The notes below the pieces were generated by a model. It ran no database searches, was not told where the DNA came from, and saw only the letters and a program-made list of their open reading frames with translations. The translations under genes and the position numbers were made by a program. DNA of 64,000 bases from Takakia lepidozioides (Eukaryota; Streptophyta; Takakiopsida; Takakiales; Takakiaceae), in NCBI GenBank assembly GCA_030704615.1, contig CM060732.1, forward strand, positions 16,862,001 through 16,926,000. Direction: 5' to 3'. Below, piece after piece: positions 56,543 to 64,000 of the stretch; the first letter of the stretch is position 1; every line of letters starts with the position of its first letter.

Positions 56543-57345
56543 AACCACCATGTCATGCGGTTCATCCACATGTCGAATGTGGGGTCAGACAGTTTGTTGG
56601 GTTTTGGGAAGCTCCACATGTGCCGTGTACTTTGGGACCCATTCCAGATTTGGAGCCACCGGGTCTGTCCAACCAGCGTGCATATTAGTAAGTGCAAGAC
56701 ACCACGAAAACGAATTGTTGCCACAAGAAAATTTGGTTAAGAATGTATAACCTTCTCTGTTGCATCCACACAGGCTGTGGCTAGACGATGCAGCTTCTCC
56801 AGTGTCATCGTGGGCTTAAGAGCGCGGGAGTAGTGCTTCCCCACCTCCACCAGAAAGTCGGCACCAAGGGCGGGATCAGCAATGGCCACGTACTACACCA
56901 TCCGCGACTTGTACTTGACGCGAGGCTTCGCCTCCGCAGCTTTGAGATACGATTCCAGTGCCGGGAGGGTTAGTTTCTTCTCCTCTGACTCCATGTAGAA
57001 CCTCCTCGCATGTGCCAAATCCTGCTCAATTTTTGTCTGTCAACAATACGTACATAAGATTAGAAATCCTGGTCCACATTTTTTCTTCGATTGGGGGAGC
57101 AAAGACTGATTACGTCAACAAAAGAAGAGAGCGCTGTACCCAAAATATGTAGTCCGCCATGGCGTCCATGCTCAGCCTATACCAGGTTCTGTCTGCCTTT
57201 GCCTCCGACTTGCGCAGGAGGTCGGCACTGAGCGAATTGGCAAACTCTTGCACCCCCTGCTTCTCGACATCCTTCACTCGAAAGAGCATGTGGGACAGGT
57301 TGGTGGCAATGAAGGCATTCTTAGTCACCCTACAATGCCACATTT
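56538..57345 (-). CDS. Unrecognised multi-exon gene (three exons visible)
   Basis: Minus strand. Exon a, about 57345-57135: RVTKNAFIATNLSHMLFRVK, GVQEFANSLSADLLRKSEAK, MDAMADYIFWVQ then GT. Exon b, about 57040-56740: TKIEQDLAHARRFYMESEEK, LTLPALESYLKAAEAKPRVK, ADPALGADFLVEVGKHYSRAL, ending ACAGAGAAG|GTTATA. Exon c, about 56690-56538: TRWLQIWNGSQSTRHMWSF, MWMNRMTWWFQ then GTACTT. All three join in phase 0. One TAG near 56897 (KSRMV-stop-YVA) interrupts exon b. It is helix-rich and probably intracellular. I do not recognise the family. Upstream and downstream exons may be missing. Confidence 0.4.
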
Positions 57346-57412
57346 CCATTAAACGATACTGAAATGAGAATTTGCAACAAATATGACGATTGACAATTAA
57401 ATGAGTATGTCG

Positions 57413-57838
57413 TGTGCATACACCTCGCTACACAACTACATCGTTGTCCAAACCACACAACATATACATACACACAAATCAGTTCTGCCACAATGATAAT
57501 AAAAACTAGACACCATCACTAATACATTACGAGTCAAGCCAAGCATACTCCAAAAGCTACGGGGAATCTGCACTACGTGCGCTATAGCCGACGCGGGAGG
57601 CTCAACTCGAGAGAGATGAGCCTCACCGCGCGTTCACCGTGAAGATAAGCCACGCCCAGGGCCAATAAATATCTTGACCCATGGGCTGACACTTGGATCA
57701 AGCCCAAGTGTCATATATAGAAACTAGTTATTAACTTTACTTGACAGCTGTTGTGCGCATACACCTCGCTACACAACTACATCGCTGTCCAAACCACACA
57801 ACATATACATACACACAAATCAATCTGCCATAATCGCC
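57413..57838. repeat. Direct repeats of ~85 bp, 337 bp apart
   Basis: CATACACCTCGCTACACAAC, then CCAAACCACACAACATATAC and ATACACACAAATCA, occur at about 57417-57485 and again at 57757-57825 with very few differences. The second copy starts the 3' side of the integrase-PHD element, so this could be part of its noncoding tail or a small direct duplication. Confidence 0.8.
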
Positions 57839-57839
57839 C

Positions 57840-58860
57840 CCCTAGTTGGTGGTTAGGTCCTTCTAACTCCAAATAGCTACAAGAGGTAATAGCCACAACC
57901 TCACTAAGTTCTCTATCACTGTCCCTATTGTACTCAAACTCTATAGACCTAGAGGCCGGGTACAAGAGTAGCCCCATCGTTATACACCGTCTTGCAATCT
58001 GTGAACTTGAGCAAGAGATCTCGTGTATTAGTCCCATAGTAGCTTGGCCTTGTGGTTCTTGTTAGTCTCCCATGGTTGTATCCATTACCACTATTAAATG
58101 TATCGTTGACACAACCAATCCCCATCAGGAACCATATCAAGAGGTGGCGTCAAGCATCCCATGTGCCAACCTCTTGAGCATCGATCGCACACCAACATGG
58201 TGGCTGCCCCTCTAGCAGACCCACACAACATGCACCGCAAACCTGCAGGTACCACCGCCAAGTTTGGGTCAACCCGTCCATCAACATTTGGAAGGTGACA
58301 TGACGCGCAATTATGCACATGGTCCTTCCAAGTCATGCCATCCCGACCCTCCAAGATCAGGATTCCTGAGGGCAACACCTCTCGAACCCTCAAAATAGTA
58401 TGTCGTGCAGTCACATCCAGGGTCGTAGGAGCAGTCTGCTGCAGATAAACATAGTCACCAGGGTTAAATCTCCAAACCCCATGACGATAGCCCCCACCAC
58501 GTATGGTAGCATACCTCAACATATCACGATGTTGTGCAATGGCAAGGTTCTCGAAAGCCATGGGCATGATTTTCTTGAACAACTTTGCATGCTGATCACA
58601 TGCACGTGCACACACGTCCGGATCGTCAAGGTTGACAACTGTAGCAGCTTCTCTACGAATGGATGCAGGCAAATCTGGCTCTCGGCCAAAGAGAAGGAAG
58701 TATGGTGAGAATGAGGCAAATGATGCTTGCTTGCTGAACATGTAGCCCATGGCTAACCAGGGTAACTGAAGGTCCCAATCTCTTAAGTGTCCCTTCTGCA
58801 AGCCATACTTGCACAAACCCGTCTAGCTATGGCGCCGTACTGTGGATTCCCCATGACATG
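57840..58860 (-). pseudogene. Ty3 integrase C-terminus fused to a PHD finger
   Basis: Minus-strand frame 58816-58094. Integrase C-terminal region: YGLQKGHLRDWDLQLPWLAM, ASFSPYFLLFGREPDLP, then a GPY-like module (FNPGDYVYLQQ, RHTILRVREVLPSGILILEG). It ends in a C4HC3 PHD finger: CMLCGSARGAATMLVCDRCSRGWH, CLTPPLDMVPDGDWLC. PHD fingers read histone tails. Chromoviruses carry a chromodomain at this position instead. A stop lies just upstream near 58826, and the integrase core before it is lost. The frame ends shortly after the PHD, leaving it truncated or near its true end. Element boundaries were not found. Confidence 0.8.
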
Positions 58861-60880
58861 GGGTGCACTTGGCTCGACTTGTATTTGAGTGATGATTTTA
58901 TATAAGCATCAGTTTATGTGAGCTCATGTGAGCTTGTATTTTTCTTATTTATCACTCGAGAAAGATCAGCTTGAGTCTGTGAGTGCCAGGTTCGAGTTAG
59001 TTGTAGCTTGTTTTGAGATGAGAAGCGGTTCAACCTAGAATGCAGAGATCCGTGCATGAGCCTATCCAAAACGGATAGGGTGCAAAGGCCAACAGGTTCT
59101 AGGTTAGCAATGGATAGAGAGGTGGTCAACCTGTGTTGAAGAGCGGTGTTGCATCGCTCAACGCAATGGCAACTGAGTATGCGGTTCTAGTGTGAAACGG
59201 AGGAGATGCTGGCTATGAGTGGGCGAACTGTGGCCGTCTTCTTCAGCTGCACACCGAGTTGAAGAGCTACGAGGATGCTACATGCGGGTCATAGCCTGTT
59301 GGAGCTTCAACTTCAAGCTCACGAAGAGGTATGAATAAAAAGAGAGGGCTGGTCCCTCTTGTGTGCAAATCAGTGCACTTTGTACAGCATGTTGAGTTGG
59401 AGTTTCAATCTGAAACTCCAGCAGTGTAAGGGCTCTTGGACTGGCAAGGGCGGGGCTAGAAGGGCAGCAGCGAGGTGCCCTAGAGCCAGGGAATTTGCAT
59501 GAGAAGCTCAGGTGCACTTAGGTTGTAAAGGTGTGTATTTGCAGATTCGTTTTTGTGAGCTTCACGAAGAAAAATGAGCTTGTTGGGTAGCTGATAGTTT
59601 GCTTGTTGAGTTGGGGGCGCTTTTAGGCCGTGAGAGCTCAAGAGAGCATGGCAACAGATCTGGTGGCTTCACAGAAGCCATAGCTCAGCGGCAGCAGGTG
59701 CAGAGGCAAACCCCAGCTCGGGGAGAGCTCGGAAACGTCCGAGAACGCTTGGGAACTCGTGGGGAGTTCCTAGGAACGTAGGGGAATTGTGGCCATGGCT
59801 GTGGACGTGACCGTGATGGGTCGTGGGGCCGGTATCACGAGATACCACGAGCCCATGCGTTGACCGTTGACCGTGGCCGTGGGGAGTCGTGGCGCGGACA
59901 CCACGGGTGGGCACGATGACCAGCTTGTGGGAATGGCGGGCCGTGACCGGAGATCGTGAAGGGTCGTGGGCGTGATACCACGGGGTTTCACGGGGCAGCT
60001 CATGGACAGCGTGTGCCTAGGGCGGGCCGTGGCCAGGGGGCGTAAGAAGTCGTGGCGTTGAGGGCCACGGAAGGCCACGAACGGGCAGAATGAAAAAAAA
60101 AAAAAAAAAACAACTTTTTGCACTCGTGTTGTGGGACCTTGATGGGGTTGTTAGGCTCTGAAAACCAACGGTTTTGAGCTAGCTAGCTAGGCAAAAAAGT
60201 CGGAATCGCCTCCCCGTTGCGTTTTAAGAAAGGCGGTTACCTCTCTACAGGTAATCTTCGGGGGTTTTCACTGCAGTTCTTAACTATGGGGGACACCACC
60301 CTGCAGGTAATTCCTTGGACAGATTGTTGTTGGGGCTATATGTACCTCGATTTGCTCCATTTTTGAACCTTTAGTGGATGGCGTGGTTTTCGGAGGTGGT
60401 TCCATTCTGAGGAATGGCTGGTGGACATAAGGAGGCATTGCCGGACCCTGTGGAGGTTTGCATGGGGCCTTGAAGACGAAGTTTCATAAGCTCGTGGAGG
60501 GCGGTTTGAGGAGTGTCTACATGATGCTCCCCATGGTCATGCAAGTGAGAGAAGAGAGGAAAAAGAGAGTGTTGGGATGAGGGCATGCTGGGGTTAGGCA
60601 TTGCTTTAGCTCTCTTTTTCTATAGCTTTCCACCTTCTCTGTAGGCCGAGACCTTTCCGTAGGTGGAGGCAAGAGTTAGTCCGAGTTTGGACTGGGGCTG
60701 TCCTTGCAGGAGCGACACTGTGGAGAGATTTTGAGTGTGGGGGAGTTGTTGCTTTGAGTTCTTGTGTTTGGATCCCCTCCATACCGGCATGCTTGATTGT
60801 GCGCCATGTTAGCTTTGTGTGGGCGCTTGTTTTCATATGTGGTTGGCTCGGAATTGATTACTGATCCAATCCTAGAGCAT
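58861..60880. other. Repeat-rich spacer with poly-A at 60098-60115
   Basis: No gene recognised. It starts with TGTGAGCTCATGTGAGCTTG (58917), another TGAGC word pair. 59760-60090 is unusually rich in CGTGG/CCACG (GTCGTGGGGCC, CCACGAGCCC, CCACGGGG), repeated many times. It is followed by an 18-base A-run, which could be the tail of a small retroposon. Confidence 0.4.
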
Positions 60881-60904
60881 CCTATCGATGGTGAGGCTGG
60901 GGTG

Positions 60905-61535
60905 ATGACCAGTCAGACGCGTGGGCGTGGTATAGAGGCTTCAGAGACGTATGAGCAAATAATGCAGGAATGGGTGAAGCCGGACCGGGTCACGGTCGTT
61001 TGTGTTTGCAATGCGTGTGTGAGCCTGGCACCCGTGGAAAATGGTAAAAGGTCCATGGTAACATTATCAAATTTAGGGTATCCAGAAACAGGTAACAGAG
61101 ACAGATGTGGCAGTATTGAGGATACAAAGGGAGTGTTTGAGAATTTGGTTGAACGAAATGTCGTGTCCTGGAATGTGATGATCGTGGGATATGCCCCAAC
61201 ATGGATGCGGGATGGAGGCATTGGAGACCTATGAGCAAATGATGCGGGAAGGGGTAAAGCCAGACCTAGTCACGTTCGTTTGTATATGCAATGTGTGTGC
61301 GAGCCTGACAGCCCTGGAAAAGGGCAAAGAGGTCCATGGTGACATCATCAAAGCTGGAATTGTACCAGATGTCATTCCTAAGATACCCTAGTGGACATGT
61401 ATGTAAAATGTGGCAGCATCAAAGCTGCAAAGGGAGAGTTTGACAATATGGCTGAACGAGATGTTGTCTTCTGGAACAAGATGATCGCAGGATATGGCCA
61501 GCATGGGTGCGAGATGAAGGCACATATGAGCAAAT
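60905..61535 (+). pseudogene. Second PPR remnant
   Basis: PPR motifs in three frames: ETYEQIMQEWVKPDRVTVVCVCNAC (about 60945), GVFENLVERNVVSWNVMIVGYAP (about 61130), MEALETYEQMMREGVKPDLVTF (about 61206), ALEKGKEVHGDIIKAGIVPDVI (about 61310), MYVKCGSIKAAK (about 61397) and FDNMAERDVVFWNKMIAGYGQH (about 61440). It is of the same type as the 16-18 kb array. Stops and frame changes near 61234 and 61391 break it, and there are no E or DYW domains. A relic of an organellar RNA-binding PPR gene. Confidence 0.85.
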
Positions 61536-61537
61536 GT

Positions 61538-61690
61538 GCATGTCATCGCCCTTCCTGCATCATTTGCTCAAGAATAGGTATGCAAAGCCTCCATCCCACG
61601 CCCCTGCATATCCTGCAATCATCGCGTTCCATGGCACAACATCTTTCGCGGGCGCAAGAGAGAGAAAAAAAAAAGCCTAAGTCCCAGCCC
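61538..61690 (-). pseudogene. Inverted PPR fragment
   Basis: Read on the minus strand, this gives DVVPWNAMIAGYAGAWDGG and LEQMMQEG, a PPR motif facing the array that ends at about 61535. The junction lies at GAGCAAATGTGCATGTCATCGCCC. The two arms therefore point at each other. Confidence 0.75.
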
Positions 61691-61734
61691 TCACGGCTAC
61701 CATAATGGACAACCCTAATAAACAACTTTTTGAT

Positions 61735-62095
61735 TTTTTTTTTCACCTTTTGCACTTTGATATATTCTAGTGGTCATAGGCTACAATCCTGCTACCATCA
61801 TCACCCCTTCTACCGTTGCATCTGCCAAGATTCTCAGCCAGGACTTAAGCGAATTTGCTCATGAAGTTCAACATACCTATTCTTAAACCGTTAGATCTTA
61901 AATAATCTAGACCGTTAGATCTTATACAATCTAACAATTCAAAATAATTATGATCTAACCTTCTACAACCATGGCCATTGCGAATTTTAATCTTATATAT
62001 CTTGCGATGCTTGTTAAGCCATGTCCATCCAGGTCCAATTTATTGAACAGATATCAAATCGACACATGTTCAAATATGAAAAGACCACCGTATAG
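61735..62095. other. AT-rich spacer
   Basis: No gene. TTAGATCTTA(AA/TA)CAATCTA repeats near 61891 and 61914 (ACCGTTAGATCTTA twice). Confidence 0.4.
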
Positions 62096-62096
62096 A

Positions 62097-62353
62097 TGGA
62101 TGGATGAACCCATCCAATTGGATGAATTCATTCATGTATGTGACTTTAAAATGACACGTGTAGTGATGTAGTCATATATATAGAGTTATGAAACAATCTG
62201 CAGTAAGGCAGTCATAAGTTTATATGTCATGTCATGTTGTGGATGAACTCATCCAATGGATGAATACATTCGTGTATGTGCCTTCAAAATGACACGTGTA
62301 GTGATGTAGTCGTATAATTAGAGCTGTGAAACCATCTTCAGTTATGGAGTCAT
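62097..62353. repeat. Tandem duplication, ~117-bp units
   Basis: Units at about 62100-62218 and 62238-62353 share GGATGAAC.CATCCAA, AAAATGACACGTGTAGTGAT and GGAGTCATAAG-type ends. The G-box word CACGTG occurs in both. GTAGTGAAA and ATGTAGTCGTA words continue to about 62540. Confidence 0.8.
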
Positions 62354-62599
62354 AAGCTTCCATGAAACGTCGTCCACGTGTAGTGAAACATATCACACTA
62401 GTCATATAAACCATCCCTGTCAAGGTGGTCAATAATGTTTGACCAATGCTCCCTATCTTTCCGGAGTTAATGTAGTGAAATCCATTACTACAGAGTGATA
62501 AAACTATGACTACAATGCATTTCAGCGTTATGTAGTCGTATATCTAGTGCCGCTTTTATGACTCCGCCAAAGCCGCAGTCATAAAAATGCTCATCTGTT

Positions 62600-62715
62600 G
62601 TAGTGGCTCGGGCTGACGTCATCCGCTCATGCTGACGTGGCGTGAGCGTGGGCTCACGCCACGTCAGCCTCGCGTGAGCGTGCGCTCACCGCTCACGCCG
62701 TAGCGTCGCTCGAGA
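62600..62715. repeat. TGAGC/TGACGT palindromic repeat
   Basis: Contains a perfect inverted repeat, GCTGACGTGGCGTGAGC and its complement, with a 4-base spacer (62631-62668), then GTGAGCGTGCGCTCACCGCTCACGCC and GTAGCGTCGCTCGAG. Closely related to 29735-29860. Confidence 0.85.
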
Positions 62716-63600
62716 CATTGGATAATGTAACACGCATATAATCAACAATCTTTGCCTCCATGATCAGCAATCTGACTTCACTTCGTTTGAAGCTGCACTA
62801 ACTAAGGTTAGATGATTACTAAGATGCATGCAGTTGGCTTCCAACTTCTCCAAGAACTTCCAGCTACTTCACAAACAGAGTCAGACTTGATGATTTGGCA
62901 TGAGGCTGAGGGAAAACGTATATTGGATAGAATGGGCCCCAAAATTTGGACATTTTGCTTGTCTCCCGGAGCTTCTTGTGATTCGCAACCCACCCAAGTA
63001 TAATCGTTTAACCCACCCAACTAGGTCCTCAGATTCTGGAAGCCTTGCAATCATGGACTGTCTCCAGTCAATGGAGCAATAGTTCAGGTTTAGAGAAATG
63101 GAGTAGAAATGTATTACGTCCATGGGAAGGTTTTGAGTGCCTGATTAAGTAATAGGGCCACATAAGTGCGAGACTGGTTAAAACAAGAACATGATTGATA
63201 TAAAGTGGGTCCTCTACAAGTGGGTACCTCTTAGCGAAAGACCCGACAGAATGAATAATGTTCATCTGTCTCGAGTCACTCTTCGTGCGTCTACAGTCCT
63301 AGGGATTGATGGATGGATGGGACACAATAGAAAAAGGTCTATCTAAGAGGGATGAGGTTCGGAGTTAGGAGGTATGATTCACCGAAGTTTTTCGGATAAT
63401 TCACTAGTACCGGGATATTTGTCCTCGGTCCTCACCTAACTTGATTTGTGCATCACTTTGTTTCTACGATGAAAAATGCGCTGCTCACTAATCTTTGAAT
63501 TGGAATTTAGGAATTTTCTCATTTCTCAGGAAAGAGGGAAGCATTACAGTCAAATGAAAGAAAATTTATGTGAAAATCCGGCAAATTCTATGCATCTGGA
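62716..63600. other. Spacer, no gene recognised
   Basis: Short overlapping frames on both strands (62812-63123) have no family features. No repeat or element end noted. Confidence 0.4.
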
Positions 63601-63606
63601 GCCTTC

Positions 63607-63915
63607 TTGCGAAATGGGATGGATATGAGCAAATGTGAATCGCTCTGGCGTTCCATGTTATTCCCGAAGGATACAGGAATTGAACAAGTGAAGCAAATAT
63701 TTTTTGATTCCAATTTGCATCATCAACGTACTACAGATTGTTATTCCAATCTAGCATCACCAGATAACACTGGCCTATTTGATCTTAATGTTGGATATGT
63801 TGGTGCATTTGCTGATGCTATTATCAACCAGCAGGAGTATATTCCATTACACTTTGGACCTGTCGACCGGATATATTTATTCTATAACATTCTCTATATT
63901 TTAATCTATCTGTAA
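63607..63915 (+). CDS. Hypothetical 102-residue ORF
   Basis: Plus-strand frame from an in-frame start near 63607 with ordinary composition (MSKCESLWRSMLFPKDTGIE, TGLFDLNVGYVGAFADAIIN). No recognised family. It could be an exon of a gene that extends past the window. Confidence 0.2.
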   Translation: MRNGMDMSKCESLWRSMLFPKDTGIEQVKQIFFDSNLHHQRTTDCYSNLASPDNTGLFDLNVGYVGAFADAIINQQEYIPLHFGPVDRIYLFYNILYILIYL

Positions 63916-64000
63916 ATATGTTACGCTTCAATTCAACGCGATATGTGTTTAGACTCGAATTTTACTCATATACTGTCCCTGTAACAGACTCGAATGTTAC

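Overview
The window looks like nuclear DNA of a large-genome, repeat-rich land plant, most likely a seed-free plant such as a fern. The evidence is plant-type chromoviruses primed from a TGGTATCAGAGC (tRNA-iMet) site, degenerate PPR-DYW sequence of the MYVKCGSI / MEALETYEQM style, a plant-type Lunapark gene with introns, and long gene-poor stretches full of tandem repeats. The species is an inference. Most long open frames are transposable-element debris.

Layout. 1-8942: two tandem, gag-less chromovirus copies (A and B) sharing a 725-bp LTR (TGTCGC...GCGACA), preceded by an inverted LTR fragment. 10.0-11.5 kb: fragment of a non-LTR retrotransposon with a 2A-like GDIHPNPGP motif. 12.7-15.9 kb: minisatellite and tandem duplications. 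16.0-18.5 kb: broken PPR-DYW sequence. 19.4-21.5 kb: first copy of an unnamed multi-exon family with a methyltransferase-like core. 21.9-22.6 kb: two arrays of hairpin repeats. 22755-29729 (-): a full-length chromovirus C with both LTRs, PBS, PPT and a 5-bp target duplication (ACCTT), recently inserted but carrying four stop codons and a frameshift. 29.7-32.4 kb (-): second copy of the methyltransferase-like family. 33.1-34.8 kb (-): a different Ty3 element. 35.7-36.2 kb (-): N-terminal fragment of the methyltransferase-like family. 37.8-38.6 kb: chromovirus fragment D. 40.6-43.1 kb (-): decayed reading frames for an unidentified repetitive, charged protein. 43.9-44.6 kb (-): a possible secreted protein with a 64-bp tandem repeat array upstream. 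45.3-47.9 kb (-): third copy of the methyltransferase-like family.

48.2-52.4 kb (+) holds the one clearly recognisable host gene, Lunapark. Its five coding exons join in frame into a 439-residue protein that keeps the membrane region and the C2-C2 zinc finger. Downstream are a LINE 3' end (54.2-55.9 kb, -), an unrecognised multi-exon gene (56.5-57.4 kb, -), a Ty3 integrase fused to a PHD finger (57.8-58.8 kb, -), a second PPR remnant ending in an inverted copy (60.9-61.7 kb), and repeats rich in TGAGC and palindromes up to 62.7 kb.

The most interesting candidate is the recurrent methyltransferase-like family. Three dispersed loci share the same exon boundaries, a motif resembling the SAM-binding motif I of amino-methyltransferases, and a conserved C-terminal module, and each has a TGAGC-rich repeat next to its 3' module. 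This suggests a mobile or transposon-borne family that I cannot match to a named one.
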